The position numbers and the translations under genes were made by a program. Shown in pieces: positions 1 to 11,079 of a DNA stretch of 64,000 nucleotides. How positions within the stretch are numbered: the first letter of the stretch is position 1; each line of letters starts with the position of its first letter. This stretch comes from Boletus sp. NGJ (Eukaryota; Basidiomycota; Agaricomycetes; Boletales; Boletaceae). A model generated the notes under the pieces. The model was not told the DNA's origin, did not search any database, and worked only from the letters and a program-made list of their open reading frames with translations. Location: NCBI GenBank assembly GCA_019096195.1, contig JAGTXK010000055.1, positions 682,001-746,000 on the forward strand. The letters are read 5' to 3'.

Positions 1-1076
<1,076 letters not shown>

Positions 1077-1571
1077 GATGAGCACAGAGGAACGAGAAAG
1101 CGGGGCGTTAACAACGCAGACACATGCCGCATGTGATTTGAAGGAGGCAGATCTAGCTCACGCACCTGACGGTAGTAAGGGAAGGAGCGAGAGTGTACTG
1201 TAGCTAGGCGACAACGAGCCCTGGGATTAAGTACTCGGGGTAAGCGGAGCGAAATCGTCCATACAGGACTGGATGGCTGTAGTCGGCCCTGCGAGCGGCT
1301 TTCACACTCGCCCGACTCCATCCGATGTGCTATCTCACAAGACGGTGTACTATTCCAGGAGCGAAGATCGATTAATTATTATCCAAACCACGTCCATGTA
1401 GCAAGCCATCTAGCATGCTGTGACGATGAGAGCAAGGGGGATGGGTGTCACAATACAAAGGGGAATGAGTATGTACGAATGAGGTGATAAATAATCATGC
1501 AAGAGTCATCGTCACGTTGATACCGCGAGGAAACCATGCGGGGGCCGGAAAAGACGAGGCCCACAGGGAGG
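1077..1571. other. Non-coding stretch between two minus-strand genes
   Basis: About 495 bp holding the aminotransferase promoter and 5' UTR and the 3' UTR of the AN1 gene. Open frames here show no family resemblance. I see no RNA gene or repeat. Confidence 0.6.
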
Positions 1572-1858
1572 TCATGCGGTCGCCATCTTGGAGGCTACAG
1601 TCCGTTCGCTTTCGAGTTTCGCCTTGTTTCGCTCAAAGGCTTGCTGCCGGCAGTCCTCGAGCTTGTGGCAGTTGTGGTGCTCTGGGAGACGGTGCTGGGG
1701 GAAGAATGAATGAGTCATGCGATAGCAAAAAAAGTGGATCGGGGACGGACTGCACCGCAGAATTCGACTCGACAGTGGGGGCATTGGCCAACGATGCGGA
1801 GAACTGCAGAGTTGCAGGGTGTTTCAGCTTGGAGTTGGCATCGCTTCTTGACGGCCAT
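1572..1858 (-). CDS. Small AN1-type zinc-finger protein
   Basis: Two exons, 1751-1858 and 1572-1694, joined across a 56-nt intron (donor GTCCGT, acceptor CCCCCAG), give 76 residues. The product starts MAVKKRCQ and carries the AN1 pattern: two early cysteines, then QCPHC, FCGAHRLPEHH and NCHKLEDC, followed by a charged helix (RQQAFERNKAKLESER). AN1 fingers bind zinc and often ubiquitin or proteasome partners; small stand-alone fungal members are stress-linked in yeast (Tmc1), but that role is only inferred here. The first cysteine pair is spaced C-x7-C, wider than the usual C-x2-C. The split finger rejoins perfectly only through this intron, which is strong evidence that it is a real gene. Confidence 0.82.
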
Positions 1859-2519
1859 GATGTGTGTCAGTGCGGATACGCTGGAGGGGGTCAGAATGGA
1901 GATAGTAAGAGGTCAGTGGTGCTTACTTGGGTGGAGGTGAGGAGAGAAGGGGTGACAACAGAAGAGGAGGCGGAGAGAGGTCTTATTAATGGTAGGGGAC
2001 GCGTCAGCCATACGTTTTCGACAATAGCACAGCCACATCTTTTACTACCGGTACAGTAAACCCCTCCAGGTCCCTGCTCGTTCTACCTGGGTCAGTGGCA
2101 GCGGTGCACACGCGAGCGCTCCGTCGACGAGCGGTGGGTCCCGTCGCTCGAGGGCCAATTTCAGTGGCTCGATTTTACGGCTGGACGAACATGATTAAAT
2201 CAAAGGGTGGACCCGCATTCGTTTGAGGCGTTGGTGGGGAGACGTTGTGCCTCGTGCGGTGTCGGTGGCAAGCACGTCGTGCCCGAGCGCGCCCAACACG
2301 AGGCTATGTCGCGGGTCGTTGGGCGGATGAGTAGACTAGATAGGGCGTGTTACTGACATTAGTTCCTGAATGAAACGAACACGCGGTGTCTGTCGTAAAT
2401 CTTTCGGGTTTGATTCACAGCTGCGAGGTTCAACGGAAATGACCCCGTCGCGCTGAGCACCTCATCGATTCTCTCAATACGTTCTCTTCCATACCACTTG
2501 CCGCCCTCGTCGCGTCTCC
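1859..2519. promoter_or_regulatory. Divergent intergenic region, AN1 gene / RhoGEF
   Basis: About 660 bp between the AN1 start codon (minus) and the RhoGEF start codon (plus), so it must hold both promoters. There is a C/T-rich stretch just upstream of the RhoGEF ATG. No clear TATA box or RNA gene. Confidence 0.5.
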
Positions 2520-5500
2520 ATGAAGGCCTTTCTCAACAGGTTCAACCGCGGCCTGTCCAAAGAGCCAAAGGACAAGGACAAGGACAAGGACAAGGACAAG
2601 GACTCCCTCGTCGCCCGCGACCGCAGCGACACCAACACCATCAGCTCTTCTACCAACTCAAACGCCCACTCCCCAAACGCAACTCCCCCCTCTCGCGAGA
2701 AGAAGGAGCTCATACAGCTCCCCCCGCTCCCAGAATGGCTCCCGCAGTCTCGCTCAGAGAACCGTCACTCCCATGTCCCCAGCATCGCACCCGCTCAGAT
2801 ACAGAGGTCCGTCAGTGCCGGCACTATTGGAACTAACACCGGCACACCTTCCTCCCTCGCCTCCACCAAACCTTTGCCCGACCTCTCTGCCCGTCCCCTT
2901 CCTCCCATCGAGGAACCAAGCGATGCTGACAGTGACAGTGGTGTGGGTCTCCCCGTATCCTCCCCCGTACCCCACACAGCGGATCCTTCAGAACCCCCAT
3001 CCAAGTCTGTCGCCCGCAAGGCGGCCGATACCACCGCGGCTAACTCGGAAATACAGAAAAAAGTGGCTTTCATCTCTCCTCCTCCGACTCCATCAGGACC
3101 CTCAACCTCACAGCCCCTTCCCGATACAAACACGAGCCCCACTATCTCCGGATCACCCTCGCTAGCGCCTGCGGCTGTTCCCCTCAAGACCACTGTCTCA
3201 CGTTTCCAGGCTACACATGGCAAGGACACGCGTGGCTCTACATCAACCGCTGCCTCGTCTTCACGTACAGACTTGACTTCAAAACCAACCACGACCAACC
3301 CATCCACCCCTACCACACCCTCTCTGCCCCCAATCTCTGTCCAAAGTACAAAGGCAACCTCCACACGCACCGCAACATCACCCTATCCTGGTTCTCTCCG
3401 TTCTGGAACCCCTTATTCTCAAATGTCCAACACGAGCACGCGGATCCTCGCCGTTTCCTCGTGGAGCGAGGCCGCAGAGGAGGATCTGGTGAGCAATCTT
3501 GGTCCCCGCGAGCGCACAAGGCAAGAAGTCCTTTGGGAGATTGTCGCCAGCGAAGAACGGTATGTCTCTTGTCTTTTCGTCGCCTATCTAAGCGTCGTCA
3601 CTTGACATATGCGATGCAGGTACGTCAACGATCTTCAGAAAATGAAGGAAACTTTTATCGAACCGCTCCTCCATCCCTATGCCTCACCACATCCTGCCTC
3701 ACCCTTGCCCTATGATTATGATGAATATACTTCCCCCCCTGCCCGCCTCGACTCTCCACACGAGTCTGTCGACGTGCTTCCCATCGCTGCTCGTTTCATG
3801 TCTCCCGCTGGCTTCCGCTCCGACGGCACGTCTGGTCTCACCCCCGAAACCAAGTCTCTGGCACCCACCACACCAAACATTGATGACGAATCTGGCGAGT
3901 CAGAAATCGAGGATGATCATCTCCCTGGTTTGCAAAACAACCGCGTGAATGTGTCTGCGAAGCACAGTCATCCTCGTTCGCCGTATCGTGCGGGCTCAGC
4001 TCTGGCCGGCAAGCTCAGTAGAGTCAAGGAGTCGGTACCTTTCCCATCACGATCCCATGGGTCGCTTCCTCCAGTTCCCCGCATGAACCAGGTCAACTCG
4101 TCCTCCCAGTCGCTCGGACGGCAGTCTGGTCCTGAGCGTGAGCGTGACAAGGATCGCGAACGGAAAGATAGCGCGAAAACGACGCCAACGGTGCACAGCC
4201 GTCTACTCCGCAAGACCAAGCGATCACAGACACAGCCGGATGGGTTGCGCACGGCTGTTCCTCCACACCTCCTCCCCGAAGACCTGCGAATATGTTTGGA
4301 GGTCATTGAGAGCGGCGTCCTTGACGGACATGTCAAACTTAGCGAAGGCTTGAGAAAGCGGTACGAGGAACAATACCCCCTCGTTCGGTCGCTCGCAGAC
4401 GTCTTCGTCTCCAACGTATGTAATCTTTCAGCCGCCTTGGAGCAGTTGTTGATTTGTCACAGTCCCACATCTTCCAAGGCTATGCAACTTACGTTCTGCA
4501 TCTTGAGCGTGCGCTCGAGCAGGTTGATAATGCCCTTTCCACCGCAAGTGCTGCCAAAAAGCCCAAGAATCAGGATGCTGCGGAATGGCTCAAAGTGTGC
4601 AAATCCTTGCAGCGACTGGAAGAGTCGGCCGCCGACAAGGGCGAGACTGGTCTTGCAATCACATTGTCGAAACCCTTCCAGCGTCTACTCAAGTATCCCC
4701 TTCTGTTCCAGAATCTCCTCTTCCACACCGACCCCAGCACGTTTGAATATGAGAGCACCCTTCAGATGGTCGCTGAAGTAGAGACAATTGTGCGAAGCAT
4801 CGAGGACGAGAAGATACAGAAAGAGGACCGAGACAAGACGAGGGATGTTTTCGCACGTATCGAGGGCCTTGACAAGGTGAAGCAGCTAGCAATCCCAAAA
4901 CCATCCCGGCTACTGTTGGAGGAGAGGCAGCTCATCGTTGGCCGTGAAGGATCGACGTCAGCCTCATTATCACCTAAAGGATCGAGTCCCCCACCAGTGA
5001 TGACCACGAAGAACGTCAAGGGAAAAACATCGTTCCGACGGCTGAGCGATGTTCTTGGCACCGGTTCTGGTATGGGAGGCAAAAAGGATTTGTGGCTTGT
5101 GGCCTTCAACGATGTCGTGTTAAGGTGCCAGCGTACTGGGACCACATCGTTACCATTGGGCTCCGGCACGAATTCGCGCACGAGTTCTTTGCCAGATATG
5201 CAAGGCAAATCAAAGTACGCGACATCTGGGCGTCGAAACTCGCATACAAAGCCGCGAAACTTGTACAAGTTTCTCAAGGTAGGCAGGGTGTTTGTGATGT
5301 TCCCACTATACGCTCATGCATCGTTCCAACAGATAGAAACATGGGCGATCGGAGACGTAATCCAACCGAAAGAAGGGGTTGTGTCTATGGAAGAGTAAGG
5401 TCGCCGTCAATGCATTAGTCGTCGTATCTGACCTGTCTTCCAGTGTTGTCCGTTCCAAGGCGGAGGCACATTTAACCCATAAGCCAAGGATCATTCCGCT

Positions 5501-6053
5501 TCCCGATGACGACGAAGACGGAGACGACGACTCAGATGACTCGGATAAGAAGAGCAAGATGAGCTTCTCTTACTGGGGTGCTGACAAGATTACGCTCCAA
5601 AAGCCGGTTTTGAAGCCCAAGCAAAACACTGCTGGCGGATCATCCCGACGCGTGTCTCCAGGTGGGACATCTTACGCCCGGGAGTCGTCAGCCAACGCCA
5701 AGTTTGGTACCCGGCTGATGTCTGGTGATCAAGTTTCGCCCACCATGCGACCTGCGAGCAGGAAGGCGCAAGCAACGCCAAGTACCAAGACTCGCGTTAA
5801 TCCATCGGACGATAGTCACTCTGTCAAGGCAACCGTGACCCGTCCCGCCTGGGACACTAGCACCCGTGGTGGCAACCCCCCTTCAAAGCGACCTCGCCAA
5901 ACCTCACAGTCTAGTGCAGCGACTCGCGCCACTGTGACGGCCACTACCACCAACAATAATAATAAGCCTCAACTCTCCCCTGTTGTGTCGGAAGACTCAG
6001 CAGTAGGCTTATACCGTCAACTCGTTGCACAGGATCCCTCGTTGACTCAATAA
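2520..6053 (+). CDS. Rho guanine-nucleotide exchange factor (DH domain plus PH-like region)
   Basis: Activates Rho-family GTPases by GDP/GTP exchange. Five exons (2520-3559, 3620-4415, 4463-5278, 5333-5394, 5444-6053) join in frame to 1,107 residues. Residues 1-330 are low complexity, with a KD repeat near residue 17. The DH domain begins near residue 335 (VASEERYVNDLQKMKETF) and resumes near 560 (LLPEDLRICLEVIESG), reaching conserved region 3 (TLSKPFQRLLKYPLL). A disordered insert of roughly 190 residues splits the first DH helix from the rest. After about residue 750 a PH-like section follows (KDLWLVAFNDVVL), then a disordered tail. It converges with the asparagine synthetase gene. The family call is firm; which Rho GTPase it acts on cannot be told. 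Confidence 0.9.
2568..2603 (+). repeat. Hexanucleotide AAGGAC x 6
   Basis: Six perfect tandem copies of AAGGAC inside exon 1 of the RhoGEF gene, coding a Lys-Asp repeat. The six-base unit keeps the reading frame, so copy-number change would be tolerated. Confidence 0.95.
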
Positions 6054-6473
6054 AGTTTCACACTTTTTCTCCTTTTTTTGTGGGGGGAGGGGGGCGGTCG
6101 CTCGCCTCTCCTTGATAACTGAGTTCCCGTTGCATTTACCCACTGCGTTCTTGAACTCACACTGCACTCGCTTACTCCATTGCTTTCTTCCGTGTATCAT
6201 GACTGGCACATTCCTTAATTCTTCCGCCTGCTTGCGGCCGCATTCCTGTCAATCGGTACCCAAATGTTTGACGATACCTTATCACTCTCATTGAGGTCTC
6301 TCTTCTCTTCTTTATCACATTCTCTATTTGCGGAACACACATTGACAATCTAATTCTAATCCAACACTTTGATACCAGCCTCGCTGGCGCGGTTACAATG
6401 CATTTTTTTTCTTTCATAACCGTCAGCATGTATACTAAATTGCCATCCTGTTATCAGACACTTGTTCTGTCGC
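6054..6473. other. Convergent 3' region, RhoGEF / asparagine synthetase
   Basis: About 420 bp between two facing stop codons, with T-rich runs (for example near 6061-6078) suited to 3' UTRs and polyadenylation. No gene seen. Confidence 0.6.
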
Positions 6474-8819
6474 CTAATACGCTGCGTTATGAATGCTGAC
6501 ACTACGTCCGCTAGGGTCTGGTGCGCAGCCCCAATCGCCGCGCGGTATCCAGCTGGAAAAAAGGGAACTATTAGAACCCATCACACGTGCAGAAAGTCAA
6601 ATGCTCACCGTACGGCTGTCTTGGCCGCTGTATCAGACGGGAAGTGAGCTGAAGAGAAAGTGAGACCCGAACGCTTGAAAACTGCCGCACGGACGCCGGC
6701 GTACCATTAAAGATCTCCCGAATGAAATACGCCTCTTTCGTCTCGGGTGTGTCCACGGGCCAGCGTTCGGCTCGCTGGGCGAACACCTCATCTGGAACGA
6801 CTGTGGCGGCGTGATCCTTTATTCTGTGGAGCAATCCTCGGTAAGTCATGCAACCATCTCGCGATGCAAGACACCTACCCGTCTATCCACGAGTACCCGA
6901 CGCCATCCGAAAACTGTTCTTTCTGGCGCCAGAGGATCGACTTAGGTAGGTAGGGCTACATAGATGAATGGCGTCACATCCATTCCAGAAAAATGTCCTG
7001 GGTATCACTCACCTTTCCCTTTCCGTCCGGAGAACGATCAAACGCTTTGCGCAAAATGTACTTGGATAAGGTCAGTCTTCGGTCTTGAGCGCGTGGTGGG
7101 GAAGGTCAAGGGTCCAACTGACCTTCTCCATCTTCGGACGACCATCTTCATCGAATTCTTGCTCAGAGCCCTTTGCAAACGACTTCTCTTTCGGGTCAAT
7201 GTTCATCGCAACCTCCAGGAACGCCTTGTCAAGGAAAGGTACACGTGTTTCGAGTCCCCATGCCATAGTCGACCTGTGAGATCGCCGACACACATGTGAG
7301 GTCAACAAGCGAGGAACGGAAACCTGCTCACTTGTTGGCACGAAGACAGTCCGCTGTATGGAGGTTTTTGACTCGGCGTACACATTCCTGGTGGAATGAC
7401 TTGCCGTCGGGGGCGGCGTGGAAATACAAGTATCCTGCCAACGGAAGATGGATGAGCTCCTCGGACGTATGCATCCCTGCGTTATGCAATCGTTCCGCAC
7501 CTCCAAAGATTTCATCGCTACCCTCCCCGCTTAACACCATCTTTACACCCATAGCCTTGATCTTACGACTGAGAAGATACATGGGCGTGCTTGCCCGAAC
7601 GGTCGTGACGTCGTAGGTCTCGAGATGGTAAATGACATCTGGAATGGCATCCAGGCCTTCCTGCACGGTAAAAATGAATCCGTGGTGAATAGTACCCAGA
7701 GAGTGTGCCGCTTTCTGTGCCGCCAAAAGGTCGGGAGAATTTTCCAATCCAATCGAGAATGAGTGTAGCTGGGGCCAAGCGGCAAGCATCGCTGTTCGGT
7801 CGACCGGTTGGCACTGGTATACACCCGGACAGGTTTTGCTCCTCACCTTGTTCGCTTAGATCGTCCCATTTTGGCGTTGGGGGGCCACTGATGGCCTCGG
7901 CTAGCTTGCGTTTACGAGCCTCGAACTGTGCTTGGGCGACCTTTTCTGTCTCTCGCGCAGCAATGGCAGCGATCAAGCTGCTGTCCAGGCCACCGCTCAA
8001 TAGGACGCCATAAGGCACCTCGGACATCAGTCGTTTCCGGACGGCCGCTTCGAGTGTTTCGCGAATCAAGGTGTAGTCTACTGGCTTGGTGGGGACGAGA
8101 GCATTCTCTTGGTCGCCTTCGAACCATGAAGGCTGATAGTAACGCGTGGTAGAGTTGTCCCGGCTGTCAAACACATGACCAGGAGGAAAGGATATGATTT
8201 TGTCGCATTCATCCGCGAGGGCTTTGAGCTCGGACGCGAAATAGGTTGCCCCTGGTCGTTTAGAGCTCCAACCCTGATACAGACTGGTGATGCCAACGGG
8301 ATCACGAGCAGCGATTATCCTAGACGGCGTCACGGATTCATCTAACAAGACAAAAGCAAACATTCCATCGAGGAATGCAGGGACGTTCTTGTCATGTTTC
8401 CTGTACTGGTGGGCCATGTAAAGGATGAACGGAGAGCATGATTGGCCTACGTACGAGGGGTAAGATGATCTCGCAATCGGAGTGGGTCTTGAACTTGACG
8501 CCCGACGCGAGGCTTGCGCGAAGCGGGAGGTGGTTGTAGATTTCACCGTTCACGGTGAGGGTGAGCTTACCGTCCTCACTGACGAGGGGTTGTGCACCAG
8601 TATCTGCACACGTATTAGATCGCCTCCTTTTCAGATCGAGACGCGAAACAAACCGATTCCAACAACGGCGAGACGTTCGTGGCAGAGTATCGCATCCCTG
8701 CCGACATAACACCCTGACCAGTCCGGGCCGCGATGGCGGAGACGTTTCGATAATCCAATGAAATGGGGACGATCTGTGGCTGGCCTTTCGAGGCCATGTA
8801 CTGCAAGGATTCCACACAT
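6474..8819 (-). CDS. ASN1: Asparagine synthetase (glutamine-hydrolysing)
   Basis: Makes asparagine from aspartate, ATP and glutamine in the cytosol. The protein starts MCGILAVHG, so the catalytic Cys2 of the class-II glutaminase domain is exposed after Met removal; [11 protein letters not shown] and VNGEIYNH follow. The synthetase domain has the PP-loop SGGLDSS and the later [10 protein letters not shown] signature, then [13 protein letters not shown]. The C-terminus comes from short exons ending [14 protein letters not shown] and HNAAY. Introns of about 50-60 nt interrupt the frame several times, including after the first 50 or so residues and within the last 60. The start is fixed by the N-terminal nucleophile. 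Length fits the family's roughly 570-590 residues. Confidence 0.96.
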
Positions 8820-9338
8820 GCTCCAAGCTCGAGTTTCAGATACAAGGCTGGTCTTGACAGATGTGTCGCGCGAGTCATCCCTTTTAATTGACGTGAAATT
8901 AGTATGACTCGTGTAGCTATTATGTACATTTCCCTTTTGCTACAACCACCCCAACGCCACCGTCAGAGATATTTGGCATGAGGACCATACCTCAGGAGGT
9001 TGATCTCCCGAATGACATTGGGTTGTTCAGAACAGCACAAAGAACCTGGCAGAGGAACGATGGCTTCTCCAAGCAATGCAGATGACTCGGATGTGCTTCT
9101 TCTTTGCGCAGTCAAAACACCGACTAGGCGAAAGAGTTGGCCGACTCAGGCTGGGAATACAATCCGCATCGCAAGTTGCTGTAGGGCTCCGCGTACTCCA
9201 ACATCCGCTTTCATATCGGCCATAAAGACTCCTCAAGATCAACTGTTCGTCATGGATATCTTGCCAGCTGGTGGGTCAGACAGCACAACGTGGCTCAAGG
9301 CAAAGTGGGTCCGCATCACACTGGGACTGACCTGGTTT
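8820..9338. other. Non-coding stretch upstream of asparagine synthetase
   Basis: About 520 bp containing the asparagine synthetase promoter and 5' UTR and the 3' part of the small gene on its right. Open frames here do not resemble known proteins. No RNA gene or repeat seen. Confidence 0.5.
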
Positions 9339-9611
9339 TCATCCATGGCATCCACTAAACACGAATTACAAAGAAAGTGCACTCACATTCCACGGTTCTT
9401 GAGCAGACTTTCATTGTACAATTTGGTTTCATGCGAAGCTTTTCCCTCGTTCCTAAGTGCTTTCTGGGATTCAGTCCTTGTGAATGCTGGTCGCGGAAAG
9501 CATACCTTGTATTCAGCGCGATACCAGCAGTTCATTACAAGTTCACTATGCTTGTTTTTTCACACTTGCGCCTCACACCAGCCTGAGCGTACGATTTAAA
9601 CTGAAAGCCAT
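9339..9611 (-). CDS. Small protein of unknown function, possible mitochondrial leader
   Basis: I do not recognise it. An ATG at 9609-9611 opens MAFSLNRTLRL, a short hydrophobic/basic stretch like a mitochondrial leader. After one intron comes a charged segment with TESQKALRNEGKASHE and TKLYNESLLKNRG. A strong donor (GTGAGTGCAC) and TTTAG acceptor then lead to a stop about five codons later. The total is about 50-60 residues. Two acceptors are possible for the first intron, so the first dozen residues are uncertain. It lies head-to-head with NSE1, with about 70 bp between the start codons. Support is coding character plus good splice signals only; it could be a chance model. Confidence 0.4.
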
Positions 9612-9681
9612 ACTAAAAATTTGCTCCTATGAGGATGGTAGAAGCGTGACGCGACGCGACTTCACGTCCTCTAGTCTCACC

Positions 9682-10988
9682 ATGACTATCCACTCAAGCG
9701 ACGTCCAACGTCTCTTTCTCCAAGCAGTACTTTCTCGCGGAATTCTTTCTTTCAAGCACGCACAAGTCCTCTGGGAAAAATGCATAGACGCGGTCAAAGG
9801 TTCGAACCAGCACCCTGGTGACTTATTCCATGTGGCTGATCGCCATCTCCCCCAAGCTGCCGATCCCTCGCGCGGCATACAATTCGATGACAGCAGACAA
9901 GCATGGGACAAGTTTGTCTCCAATATCAATACTGCTCTCAATCCCCTTGACCTTGAGTTTCGTCATTTGGCGGACGAGCAAACGGGGAAAGAGATGTATG
10001 CCGTGGTGCGTGACCCATCTGCATCAAGCATGTCGGTTGCGCTGACCCATCAGTTGTTCTAATAAAGGTGAACACAAAAGACGACGAGATTGCCCAGATG
10101 GCCACAGATTACACGCCCCTCGAGATTGCTTACTTCAAGGCAGTCGTACGTGATCCATCTAGGAACGCGGGCGAGGTGTCCAGTTGTCTGACTGAACCAC
10201 GACAGGTCGAACAAATCATGCTCGCATCGCACGAGGCGTACTCTGTGTCATCACTCGCTGCCCTCCGCGAAGTGTGTTCGCTCAAATCCAACATGACCAA
10301 GTCTCAGGCTGAGGCTGTCCTGGGCAGTTTGGTAGCCAAGGGGTGGCTACAGAGGAGCAAGTTGAGCGAACCCCTCGTATTCTCTCCTGATTTTTTGGTG
10401 CTGAACGTCGGCCAGACGTGCACGTTATTCACTCTCGACGCGCGCCCTTCTCGAACTCTTACCCTACCTCAAGTCGAATTATCCCGAAGAGTGTCTGGAA
10501 TGCACGATTTGCATGGAGGTAGGGTTCTCTTTTGTTGTCATAGCTGTACTCGATTTCGTATCCATCGAGCTTAGATCGTCACACGCGGCGCCGGTTGCAA
10601 TACTGCCAACTGCAAAACGAGAATCCATTATCACTGTTTTAAAAAGCTTCGTGCCCGTCGTGCGCAATGTCCCACCTGTGGGATGGACTGGCCACCGGAT
10701 GCAAAGAACCTCAAGCCTGTAGGTGAGGCTGCTATCAAAGCTGGTCAAGATGAAGCCCGGCGTACACGGAGGAAGAGCACGACGGCAAGTGACGAGGATG
10801 AGGATGCGATGAGGATGGACGAAGATGAGTCTGAGCCATCTCAGCCCAAGCCATCTCAGCGACGCGGCAAAAAGAAGGCCGTTACAATGGATGTTGACGA
10901 AGACGAGGAACAAACCGGGGAAGACGGAGGCGAGGCCCCCCCCACGTCCCAAGCTAACCCGCGCCGTCGTTCTACGAGGACGCGTTAG
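9682..10988 (+). CDS. NSE1: SMC5/6 complex subunit Nse1 (RING-like E3)
   Basis: Subunit of the nuclear SMC5/6 complex that works with Nse3/Nse4 in DNA repair and has ubiquitin-ligase character. The N-terminus (MTIHSSDVQRLFLQAVLSRG) and two winged-helix regions (LASHEAYSVSSLAALREV; SQAEAVLGSLVAKGWL) match the family. The C-terminal variant RING reads CLECTICME, then GCNTANCKTRIHYHCF and QCPTCGMDWP, giving the full set of zinc ligands across an intron at about 10515-10575. A 90-residue acidic/basic tail follows, rich in DED and ending RRRSTRTR. Introns fall after MYAVV, after YFKAV and inside the RING. Convergent with the AAA ATPase gene. Confidence 0.93.
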
Positions 10989-11079
10989 TGCTGGAGGGAT
11001 CCTATAGCTCTTCCATCTCGCTGGCACTGAATATTCTTTATGGCTATGCGTACTTTTACCCCAATCAAGTACTGTAGTA

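Noticed and set aside
1484-2059. 191-codon plus-strand open frame
   Set aside because: It runs antisense through the AN1 zinc-finger gene, has low-complexity composition and resembles no family.
9000-9599. 199-codon plus-strand open frame upstream of NSE1
   Set aside because: No family resemblance; part of it lies antisense to the better supported small gene on the minus strand.
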